Shown here piece after piece: positions 46,115-54,243 of a DNA stretch of 64,000 nucleotides. Source of the stretch: UBA5239 sp031548025 (GTDB lineage Bacteria; Verrucomicrobiota; Lentisphaeria; Victivallales; Victivallaceae); the NCBI GenBank assembly GCA_031548025.1, contig JAVBRM010000005.1, positions 1 to 64,000 of the forward strand. The letters run 5' to 3'. How positions within the stretch are numbered: the first letter of the stretch is position 1; each line of letters opens with the position of its first letter. The notes under the pieces were generated by a model. It was not told the DNA's origin, made no database searches, and saw nothing but the letters and a program-made list of their open reading frames with translations. Made by a program: the position numbers and the translations under genes.

Positions 46115-46918
46115 ATGAACTTACTTTTTATCGGCGACGTGGTTGGACGCGGCGGGCGTCATGCTGTGGTCAGATTGATTCCTGACTTGCGGCGCGAATT
46201 CAACTGCAGTTTTACCATTGTCAATGCGGAAAATATTGCCGCAGGTTCCGGCATGACCGCCAAATGTTTGCGCGACCTCGGCAACGGCGTCGACGTCATC
46301 ACCAGCGGCGACCATGTCTGGGACCAGAAAGATTTTGAATACGAAATCAACGGTATTCCCAATGTTCTGCGTCCGGCCAACCTGAGCCGTACTCAGCCCG
46401 GACGCGGCTGGAAAGTATTTCGCAATCCGGCAGGCGGCGACTTGGCGGTTATCAACCTGATGGGCAAAGTCTTCATGAAAGAGAGCGCTTACTGCCCGTT
46501 TGAAACTGTCGAAGAAATCCTGAATCAGCTGCCCTCGACCCTGAAAACCGTAATCGTGGATTTCCACGCCGAAGCCACCAGCGAAAAAGCCGCCATGGCC
46601 CATTTTCTCGACGGACGCGTTACTGCGGTCCTCGGCACCCATACCCATGTCCAGACTGCCGATGCGAAAATCCTGTCCGGCGGCACTGCTTTTATTTCCG
46701 ACGTCGGCATGGTCGGCTCGGAGTATTCGATCCTGGGACGTACCGTCGAATCGGTAGTGGATAAATTCCGGTCGGGCATGCCGCGGCGGCTTCCCGTCGC
46801 CGAGACTCCGGTCAGGCTCGATTGCGTGATCGTCACCTACAACGTTGCCGACGGCAAGGCCACGGCAATCAAAAATATTTCGCGAATGTTTGAACCCGAT
46901 GCTTTTGAAGGAGTCTAG
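46115..46918 (+). CDS. ymdB: YmdB-family metallophosphoesterase
   Basis: 267 aa. LLFIGDVVGRGGR, VNAENIAAGSGMT, LGTHTHVQTADAKIL and FISDVGMVGS are all family blocks (2',3'-cyclic nucleotide phosphodiesterases, TIGR00282). The usual GNH of the metal site is SGDHVWDQ, Asp replacing Asn; this may be a lineage variant. Bacillus YmdB affects RNA levels and biofilm formation. It is followed after two bases by nadC. Confidence 0.88.
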   Translation: MNLLFIGDVVGRGGRHAVVRLIPDLRREFNCSFTIVNAENIAAGSGMTAKCLRDLGNGVDVITSGDHVWDQKDFEYEINGIPNVLRPANLSRTQPGRGWKVFRNPAGGDLAVINLMGKVFMKESAYCPFETVEEILNQLPSTLKTVIVDFHAEATSEKAAMAHFLDGRVTAVLGTHTHVQTADAKILSGGTAFISDVGMVGSEYSILGRTVESVVDKFRSGMPRRLPVAETPVRLDCVIVTYNVADGKATAIKNISRMFEPDAFEGV

Positions 46919-46920
46919 TC

Positions 46921-47808
46921 ATGAAAGAGAAAAAACTGCCGGAAATCAATTTTAAACGGGTCGATGAACTGATCAATTTGGCGTTGGACGAAGACTTGGG
47001 CGGCCTCGGCGACACCACCACCATCGCGGTAATCCCGGAAAACACCATCGCCGAAGCCCTGATGATCTGCAAAGAGGATTGCGTTTGCGCCGGACTCCCG
47101 GTTGCCGAACGCGTTTTCCGCACTCTTGACCCCGGAATTCACTGGGAATCGCTGGTCAAAGAAGGACAACTCTGTCACAAAGGCACCGTACTGGCCAAAA
47201 TCAACGGACAGGCCCGCTGGCTCCTCACCGCCGAACGAACCGCACTGAACTTTCTGCAGCGTCTCTGCGGCGTAGCCACCACCTCCCGCAAATATGCCGA
47301 CGCCGTCGAAGGAACTTCCTGTCAGATTCTCGATACCCGCAAAACCACCCCCGGCTGGCGCAACCTGGAAAAATATGCCGTCGCCGCCGGCGGTTCATCC
47401 AACCACCGGATCGGGCTGTATGACCGGATCATGATCAAAGACAACCACCGTGAGCTGGCCGGGCTGGAAGGCAACAACGGCATCGCCCTGGCGGTGGAGC
47501 GCGCCCGCAAGCGTTTCCCGGCCCTGGAAATCGAAGTAGAGGCCGATACCCTCGAAGAAGTCCAGAAAGCCCTCAACTGCAACGTCGAATACATCCTGCT
47601 CGACAATATGACCAACGAACAAATGGCCGAAGCCGTCAAAATGAACGCCGGACGTTGCAAGCTCGAAGCCAGCGGCGGCATCACCCTCGAACGCATACCG
47701 TCGATCGCAGCGCTGGGAGTCGATTATATTTCCGCCGGAGCCTTGACCCACTCGGTCAAAGCGTCGGATATTTCCATGGATATCAACATTCCAGTCAAGA
47801 AAAGGTAA
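46921..47808 (+). CDS. nadC: Quinolinate phosphoribosyltransferase (nicotinate-nucleotide pyrophosphorylase) NadC
   Basis: 295 aa. AERTALNFLQRLCGVAT, DTRKTTPGWRNLEKYAV, GGSSNHRIGLYDRIMIKDNH and VEADTLEEVQKAL are diagnostic; it joins quinolinate and PRPP to give nicotinate mononucleotide in NAD synthesis. GWR for GLR and GGSS for GGG are minor changes. nadA and nadB are not in the window. Confidence 0.95.
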   Translation: MKEKKLPEINFKRVDELINLALDEDLGGLGDTTTIAVIPENTIAEALMICKEDCVCAGLPVAERVFRTLDPGIHWESLVKEGQLCHKGTVLAKINGQARWLLTAERTALNFLQRLCGVATTSRKYADAVEGTSCQILDTRKTTPGWRNLEKYAVAAGGSSNHRIGLYDRIMIKDNHRELAGLEGNNGIALAVERARKRFPALEIEVEADTLEEVQKALNCNVEYILLDNMTNEQMAEAVKMNAGRCKLEASGGITLERIPSIAALGVDYISAGALTHSVKASDISMDINIPVKKR

Positions 47809-47813
47809 AGCAA

Positions 47814-48425
47814 ATGATCGCCAGACTTAAAGGTATTTTACTGGAACCGGAATTCAATCAGGCCATTATCGACATCAACGGAGTCGGTTATCGTGTTATT
47901 ATTCCGGTGAGTACTTTTGACGCGCTGCCCTTGCCGGGCAACGAGGTCACCCTCCTGATCAATACCCAGGTCCGCGAGGACGCCATCAGCCTTTACGGGT
48001 TTGCCACCGCCGGCGAAAAGAATCTCTTTGAACAACTGATGACAGTCAACGGCGTCGGCGCCAAGCTGGCGTTGTCGATTTTAAGTTCCATGCCCACCGC
48101 GTCTTTCTGCGCGGCCATTATGAGCGGCGATATCAACACCATCAAGCAGATCAACGGCGTCGGCAAAAAGACCGCCGAGCGCCTGATCCTCGAAATGCGC
48201 GACAAAATCGATAAATTAGCTGTAGCCGCAGGGCCGCTCACCACCCCGGAAGTCCCCTCCGGAATCAAGGACACGGTCAACGACACGATCCGGGCCTTGG
48301 AAGGACTCGGCTATAAGCGCGATCGTATCACCAAGGCAATCAACGACCTGACCAAAGAAATTCCCGAAAAGGAATGCACCCTGGAAAACCTGATCCGCAA
48401 TGCGTTGCGGTTACTTAACAGCTAA
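47814..48425 (+). CDS. ruvA: Holliday junction DNA helicase subunit RuvA
   Basis: 203 aa. OB-fold domain 1-63 (MIARLKGILLEPEF, then INGVGYRV), two helix-hairpin-helix motifs (VNGVGAKLALSIL and INGVGKKTAERLILEMRDK), linker, and domain III (DTIRALEGLGYKRDRITKAI), which contacts RuvB. RuvA binds the junction and loads RuvB. Start ATG 47814 with AAAGG; upstream frame overlaps nadC. ruvB and ruvC are not adjacent here. Confidence 0.95.
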   Translation: MIARLKGILLEPEFNQAIIDINGVGYRVIIPVSTFDALPLPGNEVTLLINTQVREDAISLYGFATAGEKNLFEQLMTVNGVGAKLALSILSSMPTASFCAAIMSGDINTIKQINGVGKKTAERLILEMRDKIDKLAVAAGPLTTPEVPSGIKDTVNDTIRALEGLGYKRDRITKAINDLTKEIPEKECTLENLIRNALRLLNS

Positions 48426-48441
48426 TTTATAGGAAACGAAT

Positions 48442-49245
48442 ATGAAGAAGAGGAGGAATTTTACCCTCATTGAATTGCTGGTTGTCATTGGAATCATTGC
48501 CGCTTTGGCGGCGATGCTGTTACCGGCATTGGCCAGAGCCCGGAGCTCCGCCCAAAGCGCCTCATGCCTGAACAATATGAAGCAATTGGGATTTGCCAAC
48601 AGTCAATACGCCACCGATTACGACGGCTATTCGTGTTTGTACAGTGAAATGAATAGAATGCCCCCTCCCCTTTGTAATTACTGGTTCGGGTACCGTCTGA
48701 GCAACGGGCTGTATGGGAACGGCAGTCAATACGATGTCACTCGGGGATTGCTTTTTGCTTATGTCGGAAAAATCCCGACAGTCTTGGCCTGCCCGACATT
48801 TTTATACAAAGGTCCCTGGACCGAACTGGATGGCGGAGCCGGCATCGCCTACAACGGTCACTGGCTGGGGGGATATATCCCGGCGGAAGACCCCGATGGA
48901 ATCAAGGGATGTAAACTGTCATCGGTCAAGAACCCATCCCGGGTAATCGCCTTTGCCGATGCCGCTTCCGAAGACGACGGCATGGGAGGAACGACAGACT
49001 TCAAACCGACACTGTTGCTGACGGTAAGCCACGGCACTCCGGAAGAAGAATTCGCCCCGACCAATAATCCCGGCATGATCCATTTCCGCCACAAAGGAAC
49101 CGCCAATGTAGCTTGGGCCGACGGTCATGCCGACAACAACAAAATCGGCAAAAGCAACCCGGGATCCACGAAAAATATTGGACACCTGGCCGAAAGCGAC
49201 AAAAACGATTTCTACCGCACCGACGGCAAAACCTTGACCCCTTAG
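48442..49245 (+). CDS. Pseudopilin (type II secretion-like N terminus)
   Basis: 267 aa. MKKRRNFTLIELLVVIGIIAAL with Glu+5 and Asn at -1. The body has CLNNMKQLGFANSQYATDYDGY, CPTF and the C-terminal block HFRHKGTANVAWADGHADNNK, a classical H...DGH motif. It lies 16 bases after ruvA with no regulator or enzyme of glycan use beside it, unlike the three other pseudopilins here, so its partner is probably elsewhere. Ends with TAG. Confidence 0.85.
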   Translation: MKKRRNFTLIELLVVIGIIAALAAMLLPALARARSSAQSASCLNNMKQLGFANSQYATDYDGYSCLYSEMNRMPPPLCNYWFGYRLSNGLYGNGSQYDVTRGLLFAYVGKIPTVLACPTFLYKGPWTELDGGAGIAYNGHWLGGYIPAEDPDGIKGCKLSSVKNPSRVIAFADAASEDDGMGGTTDFKPTLLLTVSHGTPEEEFAPTNNPGMIHFRHKGTANVAWADGHADNNKIGKSNPGSTKNIGHLAESDKNDFYRTDGKTLTP

Positions 49246-49253
49246 TAGTCCGC

Positions 49254-49281
49254 TTGACATTCCCCGGAATCATGGTATAGT
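49254..49281 (+). promoter_or_regulatory. Promoter of the DUF421 gene
   Basis: TTGACA at 49254-49259 and TATAGT at 49276-49281, spacer 16 bp. The strong GGAGG at 49301-49305, five bases before ATG 49311, fixes the start of translation. Confidence 0.65.
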
Positions 49282-49310
49282 GGAGGGAAGCGCCAAATAA
49301 GGAGGTGGAA

Positions 49311-49985
49311 ATGATTGGATTGGAAGAATTTATTGATCTTCTCCCGAAACTTGTTGTCGGCTTCGTACTGATGCTGCTGTATATCCATCTGTCGGGCAAG
49401 GGATCGCTTGCTCCGATTTCCAATATCGACCAAGTCGGCAACGTGGTGCTTGGCGCTCTGATCGGCGGGGCTCTTTTCAATACCCGAATCGATCTGTTCG
49501 CTTTCACCGCCTCGGTGATGATCTGGTCGGGATTGATGCTTTTTATCCGCTTTCTCAGCAACCGCTATATGGAAGTCAAGGACGTAGTCGACGGCGAAGC
49601 GGTTTGCCTGATGCGGGATGGCGAGTTGCAAACCGGTAACTTCCTCCGCGCCGAACTTTCGGTACGCGATTTCATCATGCTGTTGCATCAGCGCGGCTTC
49701 CACAACCTCACCGAAATCAATAATGTCTGGTTCGAATACAACGGCCAACTGACAGTAGACCGCAAAGGCGATGAAAACACCGCCACCGCTTTGATTGAAA
49801 ACGGTGAAATCAACCACGAACATCTCCAGCGCCTCAAATTCACCAGTGAATGGCTGCTGGATGAACTTCAACAACGCGAAGTCAAACTGACCGATGTTTT
49901 CTACGCCGAATGGCACCATCAGCAACTATGGATTTACCCGAAGCTCTCCGAGCCCTCGCCATTTCACCTGAAACACAAAAAATAA
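49311..49985 (+). CDS. DUF421/YetF-family membrane protein
   Basis: 224 aa. Three N-terminal hydrophobic segments (~12-32, 45-62, 66-84), the family block HLSGKGSLAPISNIDQVGNVVLGALIGG, and a cytoplasmic YetF domain (~95-190) with GEAVCLMRDGELQTGNFLRAELSVRDFIMLLHQRGFHNLTEI. Some relatives are linked to spore or acid resistance, but the biochemical role is unknown. GTG 49305 in the same frame is rejected because GGAGG is too close to it. Confidence 0.85.
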   Translation: MIGLEEFIDLLPKLVVGFVLMLLYIHLSGKGSLAPISNIDQVGNVVLGALIGGALFNTRIDLFAFTASVMIWSGLMLFIRFLSNRYMEVKDVVDGEAVCLMRDGELQTGNFLRAELSVRDFIMLLHQRGFHNLTEINNVWFEYNGQLTVDRKGDENTATALIENGEINHEHLQRLKFTSEWLLDELQQREVKLTDVFYAEWHHQQLWIYPKLSEPSPFHLKHKK

Positions 49986-50000
49986 ATTAAGAAATGTTTG

Positions 50001-50170
50001 AGGACGGTAGTCTCATAACTACGGCTGATGGATTTCAAGAGGATTCCGGAAAAGATGCATTTGAAAATTTTGAGCGTGGCTACCCATAGGTAACCACCGA
50101 GAAATTATCAAATGCAGATTTTTTGGAGCCTCTGAAAGCCGCAGTTGAAATTGTGAGACTGCCGTCTTTG
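50001..50170. repeat. Long imperfect palindrome (fold-back element) between convergent genes
   Basis: The sequence from ~50002 to ~50085 matches, with mismatches and small gaps, the reverse complement of ~50090-50167. Matched blocks include GACGGTAGTCTCA (50003-50015) against its complement at 50154-50166 with one mismatch, a shared ATGCATTTGA-AATTT block, and a tip GTGGCTACC/GGTAACCAC at 50076-50097 with one mismatch. Element size and position suggest a MITE, a REP-like unit or a structured RNA. No target-site duplication was recognised. Confidence 0.7.
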
Positions 50171-50173
50171 AGC

Positions 50174-50974
50174 TTACCAACCCATTTTTCTGAGCCAGGT
50201 GGCGCAGAGATCGGGCCATACCCGGATTTCCGGCACGGAATCGTCGGTGCCGAGTCCGAGACCGTGTTTGCCTTCCGGGAAGACGTGAAGTTCGAACGGA
50301 ATATTCTTCGCCCGCAATGCGGCGGCATAGTTCAGGCTGTTTTCCACCGGTACTCCGCCATCAGCCGCGGTATGCCACAGGAATGAGGGCGGGGTGTTGT
50401 CCTTGACCCGGCATTCCCAGGAATAATGCTTTCGGTCCTGCGGCAGCAATTCTTCGCCCAGCAGGTTCCGGAATGAGCCGAGGTGTCCCATATTGACGCC
50501 GCTGATCACCGGATAACAGAGAATGGTGGCGTCGGGACGGGCGGAAACCGCATCGGCGGCGTCGCCGTTATTGGCTTGGACTTCATCGAAGACAACACCC
50601 GAGCTGCAGGCCAGATGGCCACCGGCGGAAAATCCGAGTACCGCGATTTTGTCCGGCTTGATATGCCATTCCGCCGCTTTGGAGCGGACGATTTTAATTG
50701 ACCGGAGGATGTCTTCCTGCGGGGCGGGAAAACGGTACGGGGCGACCCGGTATTGAAGTACGAACGCATGATAACCGGCCTGGTTGAATTTCTCGGCAAC
50801 CGGAGCGCCTTCGTGGTTGGCGCGATGGCTGTAGCCGCCGCCGGGGCAAACGATCACCGCTCCCCGGGCTTCATTGCCGGGCAACAGAAATGTTTCGAGA
50901 TACGGCTGAAAATCTTCTTCCGGGTTACCGGCTCCGCTGCTTTTGCGGTCTTTCCATATTATAATCTTTTCCAT
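50174..50974 (-). CDS. Alpha/beta-hydrolase esterase (acetylxylan-esterase/BD-FAE-like)
   Basis: 266 aa. VIVCPGGGYSHRANHEGAPVAEKF gives the oxyanion GGGY block; the nucleophile is in VLGFSAGGHLAC; the acid is likely Asp in LWHTAADGGVPVENS and the His in PEGKHGLGLG. There is no signal peptide with ATG 50974, so it would act in the cytosol on imported sugar esters. It begins two bases after glnS ends on the same strand. Confidence 0.85.
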   Translation of the reverse strand: MEKIIIWKDRKSSGAGNPEEDFQPYLETFLLPGNEARGAVIVCPGGGYSHRANHEGAPVAEKFNQAGYHAFVLQYRVAPYRFPAPQEDILRSIKIVRSKAAEWHIKPDKIAVLGFSAGGHLACSSGVVFDEVQANNGDAADAVSARPDATILCYPVISGVNMGHLGSFRNLLGEELLPQDRKHYSWECRVKDNTPPSFLWHTAADGGVPVENSLNYAAALRAKNIPFELHVFPEGKHGLGLGTDDSVPEIRVWPDLCATWLRKMGW

Positions 50975-50976
50975 TA

Positions 50977-52665
50977 TTAATTGTCTCCTTTGCTCTGGAT
51001 CTTGGCCCAGGAATCTTTTAAACCCACCGTGCGGTTGAAAACTTTTTTCTCTGCGGTGCTGTCCGGGTCGCAGCAGAAGTAGCCGACCCGCTCGAACTGA
51101 TAAATGCTGCCGGGTTTGGAGTCCTGCAAACAGGGCTCGACCAGGCATTCGGTTATCTGCACGGAGTCGGGATTGAGCAGTTCCTTGAAATCCAACTCGG
51201 ATTCGGCCGGGTTTTCGAGCGTAAAGAGCGGATTGTACAAACGCGCTTCGGCTTTGGCGGCATGAGTGGCGGAAACCCAGTGAATGGTCCCCTTGACCTT
51301 GCGTCCGTCCGGTGAAGAACCGCCACGAGTGGCTGGATCGTAGGTACAGCGCAGTTCAGTGATATTGCCGTCAGCGTCTTTAATGACTTCTTCGCATTTG
51401 ATGAAAAAGCCGTAACGCAGACGGACTTCCTGTCCGGGAGCGAGACGGAAATATTTCTTCGGCGGTTCTTCCATAAAGTCGTCTTTTTCGATATACAATT
51501 CACGGGTGAACGGAACCTTACGGGAACCGGCTGCCGGATCTTCCGGATTGTTGACCGCATCGAGCTCGTCGGTGGTATTTTCCGGGAAGTTGGTAATTAC
51601 CACTTTCAGCGGATTCATTACCGCCATGGCCCGCAATGCCCGTTTGTTGAGGTCGTCGCGCTGGAAATGCTCGAGCAAACTGAGGTCGGACATGCTGTTG
51701 TATTTGGTAATGCCGGTCGCGCCGACAAAAGCGCGGATGGCTTCCGGGGTGTAGCCGCGACGGCGCATGCCGCTGATTGTCGGCATCCGGGGGTCGTCCC
51801 AGCCGTTGACATGGTTTTCCTTGACCAGGGTCAGGAGTTTGCGCTTGCTCATGACCGTGTAGGTCACGTTAAGGCGCGAAAATTCGATTTGCTGCGGATG
51901 GCAGGGCATTTCCAGCACATCGAGGAACCAGTCGTATAACGGACGGTGGATTTCAAATTCCAGCGTACAGATCGAGTGGGTAATTCCTTCAATGGAATCG
52001 CTGATGCAGTGGGCAAAATCGTACATGGGATAGATGCACCACTTGTCGCCGGTCCGGTAATGATGTTCGCGTTTGATCCGGTAAATCGCGGGGTCGCGCA
52101 TATGCATATTCGGCGAAGCCATGTCGATTTTGGCACGAAGCGTCTTGGCGCCGTCGGCGAATTCGCCGTTGCGCATTCTGGCAAGGAGATCGAGGTTTTC
52201 CTCCATCGAACGGTTGCGGTAAGGCGATTCGCGCCCGGGCTCAGTCAGGGTGCCGCGGTATTCGCGGATCTCATCGGTGGAGAGATCGCAGACATAAGCC
52301 TTGCCGCGCTTGATCAGTTCAACCGCGCAATCATAAAGTTTTTCGTAATAATCCGAGGCATAAAACAGATTGTCACCCCAGTCGAACCCAAGCCATTTGA
52401 CATCATTTTTGATGGCTTCAACATATTCGATGTCTTCCTTGGCCGGATTGGTGTCGTCCATGCGCAGATGGACCACGCCGTTATTTTCCTGGGCGATACC
52501 GAAGTCCACGCAGATCGCTTTGGCATGGCCGATATGCAGATACCCGTTGGGTTCGGGCGGGAAACGGGTAACCACCGCGCCGCCGTGTTTATTATTTTTG
52601 AGATCTTCCGCCACGATCGCACGAATAAAATCGACTGGCGGAGTATTGGTATTTTCAGTATCCAT
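50977..52665 (-). CDS. glnS: Glutaminyl-tRNA synthetase
   Basis: 562 aa, normal length. HIGH motif in PPEPNGYLHIGHAKAICVDF; KMSKS-like motif VMSKRKL; the GlnRS anticodon-binding beta domains follow from ~340 (FRLAPGQEVRLRYGFFIKCEE). Its presence means Gln-tRNA is made directly rather than only through GatCAB. It lies head-to-head with the DUF454 gene. Confidence 0.95.
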   Translation of the reverse strand: MDTENTNTPPVDFIRAIVAEDLKNNKHGGAVVTRFPPEPNGYLHIGHAKAICVDFGIAQENNGVVHLRMDDTNPAKEDIEYVEAIKNDVKWLGFDWGDNLFYASDYYEKLYDCAVELIKRGKAYVCDLSTDEIREYRGTLTEPGRESPYRNRSMEENLDLLARMRNGEFADGAKTLRAKIDMASPNMHMRDPAIYRIKREHHYRTGDKWCIYPMYDFAHCISDSIEGITHSICTLEFEIHRPLYDWFLDVLEMPCHPQQIEFSRLNVTYTVMSKRKLLTLVKENHVNGWDDPRMPTISGMRRRGYTPEAIRAFVGATGITKYNSMSDLSLLEHFQRDDLNKRALRAMAVMNPLKVVITNFPENTTDELDAVNNPEDPAAGSRKVPFTRELYIEKDDFMEEPPKKYFRLAPGQEVRLRYGFFIKCEEVIKDADGNITELRCTYDPATRGGSSPDGRKVKGTIHWVSATHAAKAEARLYNPLFTLENPAESELDFKELLNPDSVQITECLVEPCLQDSKPGSIYQFERVGYFCCDPDSTAEKKVFNRTVGLKDSWAKIQSKGDN

Positions 52666-52764
52666 AAATATTCTCCGTTTTATAGTTATAAATTTATAAT
52701 TTACATTAGCTTAAAGAAAAATCAATGTTAGATTTTGTTTTACAGGCGGTTTATATTGTACGGT

Positions 52765-53169
52765 ATGAGGAAAAAGAGAAAGATCAAGCGGATTGCGCTT
52801 TTGACCGGAGGATTGGCTTGCGTGGGGCTCGGGGCTCTCGGAGCGGTGTTGCCGCTGCTGCCGACGACTCCGTTTTTGCTGCTGGCGGCGATTTGCTTTG
52901 CCGGGAGCTCGCCGCGCTTGTACAAATGGATGGTGCGCTGCCCGTGGATCAAAGTTTACCTGGACAATTACCGCTCCGGGCGCGGTATTCCGTTACGGAC
53001 CAAAATAACCAGCGTGTCGGTGCTCTGGGTAATGCTGGGAATATCGGCTTGCATGAAAAGCAATATCTATTATTGGGCGGTACTGCTGATTGTCGGCATT
53101 TGCGTATCGATTCATATCCTGCGGATGAAAACCCTTCGCCCGCTTCCGGATCAGGAAGAGCTGTCTTAA
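52765..53169 (+). CDS. DUF454 (YbaN-like) small membrane protein
   Basis: 134 aa. GLALxxVGxxLPxLPTTPFLLLAA pattern is exact here (GALGAVLPLLPTTPFLLLAAICFAGSS), followed by LYKWMVRCPWIKVYLDNYRSGRGIP, the DUF454 signature. Three membrane helices. Function is unknown in all species I can recall. ATG 52765 was preferred to TTG 52735, which adds ten residues and also lacks a ribosome-binding site. Confidence 0.85.
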   Translation: MRKKRKIKRIALLTGGLACVGLGALGAVLPLLPTTPFLLLAAICFAGSSPRLYKWMVRCPWIKVYLDNYRSGRGIPLRTKITSVSVLWVMLGISACMKSNIYYWAVLLIVGICVSIHILRMKTLRPLPDQEELS

Positions 53170-53403
53170 CTGGAGTAGTCTTCTAATAAAAAACTGGATA
53201 ACGATTGAACCGGAATTCCTTTGACCCCATCTCCTGGAATTGGGGATAAGGTGATGATTTCCTTTGGATAGTTATCTTGGATTGCCAACAATGACCGTGT
53301 TTCCCGCTCAATGACCTGATTGTCTGAAAAAGCCAGAATTACCTGATAATAATGGGGGATGCCATTCTTTTCCGCAACAAAATCGATTTCGTGATCTCCG
53401 TCT
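53166..53403 (-). pseudogene. C-terminal remnant of a DUF4143 AAA+ ATPase
   Basis: Read on the minus strand from 53403 to a TAA at 53166-53168 there is an intact 78-codon tail: EIDFVAEKNGIPHYYQVILA, then ERETRSLLAIQDNYPKEII, TLSPIPGDGVKGIPV and LSSFLLED. This is the usual C-terminal domain of the DUF4143/ATPase_AAA_14 family. The frame is closed by a TGA just upstream, and no ATPase domain is present, so only the last part remains. The stop overlaps the DUF454 stop on the other strand. The other part of the gap (53404-53541) has no feature other than a promoter. Confidence 0.78.
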
Positions 53404-53507
53404 CAAAATTCAATTGTCTTTCGCGTCATTTGCGTCATTTCTGTCCTTTGGCTCGACTTTGGGCGGGGTTGTTATGTGATGAATCTCTAATTAAATCGAA
53501 AAAAATA

Positions 53508-53535
53508 TTGAAAAAATTATCGACGGGACTATCTT
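53508..53535 (+). promoter_or_regulatory. Possible promoter for a leaderless exonuclease mRNA
   Basis: TTGAAA at 53508-53513 and TATCTT at 53530-53535, spacer 16 bp. The predicted start of transcription is about 53542, which is the A of the ATG, and no ribosome-binding site is visible before it. Confidence 0.4.
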
Positions 53536-53541
53536 ACCGGT

Positions 53542-54150
53542 ATGAAGATTACTTGTATAGATTTTGAAACCGCCAATGCCGCACGCGGCAGTGTATGCTC
53601 GGTCGGGGTGGCGGTGATTCGAGACGGCGATATCATCGAAAGCTGCGAACGCCTGATCAGGCCGCATTTCAGCTGCTGCTATTTTGATCCGTTTAACACC
53701 GCCATTCATGGCATATCGTCGTCGGATGTCAAGGACGCGCCGGAATTTGATGAGTTGTCGCCGTGGTTTTTCAATTTGCTGGATACCGATCTGGTGATTG
53801 CTCACAATGCGGCGTTCGATATCGGAGTGTTGCGCCACGCCTGTGATTTATATGGCATGAAATACCCGGAATTCGACTATTTCTGCACTTGTAAGGCGGC
53901 GCAGCGTTTCTGGCCGGAACTGTGGAATCATAAGCTGAATACCCTGTGCGACTATATCGGACATGAATTTGTCCATCACAACGCCAAGGAAGACGCCGAA
54001 GCCGCCGCAAAAGTGCTATTGACAATGCTGAACAGCTCGCCGTATCCGACTCCCGCGTTGCTGGCGGAACACCTCAATATTAAATTCGGGCATTTGTCGC
54101 CGGAGGGTTATGAACCCTGCAGCGTTTTGGCGAAACGAAAAAAGAAATAA
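53542..54150 (+). CDS. DnaQ-like 3'-5' exonuclease
   Basis: 202 aa. DEDDh exonuclease: Asp and Glu in CIDFETANAARGSVCSVGVAVI (motif I), HNAAFDIGVLR (motif II), HNAKEDAEAAAKVLL (motif III with His and Asp). The C-terminal ~35 residues are not part of the domain. Family members are polymerase III epsilon or stand-alone repair nucleases; without a polymerase-binding motif, a repair or RNA role is likely. No ribosome-binding site. Confidence 0.87.
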   Translation: MKITCIDFETANAARGSVCSVGVAVIRDGDIIESCERLIRPHFSCCYFDPFNTAIHGISSSDVKDAPEFDELSPWFFNLLDTDLVIAHNAAFDIGVLRHACDLYGMKYPEFDYFCTCKAAQRFWPELWNHKLNTLCDYIGHEFVHHNAKEDAEAAAKVLLTMLNSSPYPTPALLAEHLNIKFGHLSPEGYEPCSVLAKRKKK

Positions 54151-54151
54151 A

Positions 54152-54200
54152 AAACCGGTTTATTTTTCAAGAAATAGTTGAAATTGATAAAAAACCGGTT
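54152..54200 (+). promoter_or_regulatory. Twin AACCGGTT operator candidates before the oxidoreductase
   Basis: The palindrome AAACCGGTTT (54152-54161) and a second AACCGGTT (54193-54200), each in the frame ATAAAAAACCGGTT, are exactly 40 bp apart. Central CG dyads of this kind are typical of LacI-family operators. The second lies between a possible -35 (TTGAAA, 54178-54183) and a weak -10 (TTATTT, 54202-54207), so binding would repress. Confidence 0.45.
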
Positions 54201-54243
54201 ATTATTTATGATAATCAATCTCTTAAAAAAATGAGGATTTAAG

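Noticed and set aside
53404..53541. Further N-terminal part of the DUF4143 remnant
   Set aside because: The matching frame meets a TGA at once and no other frame continues the similarity.
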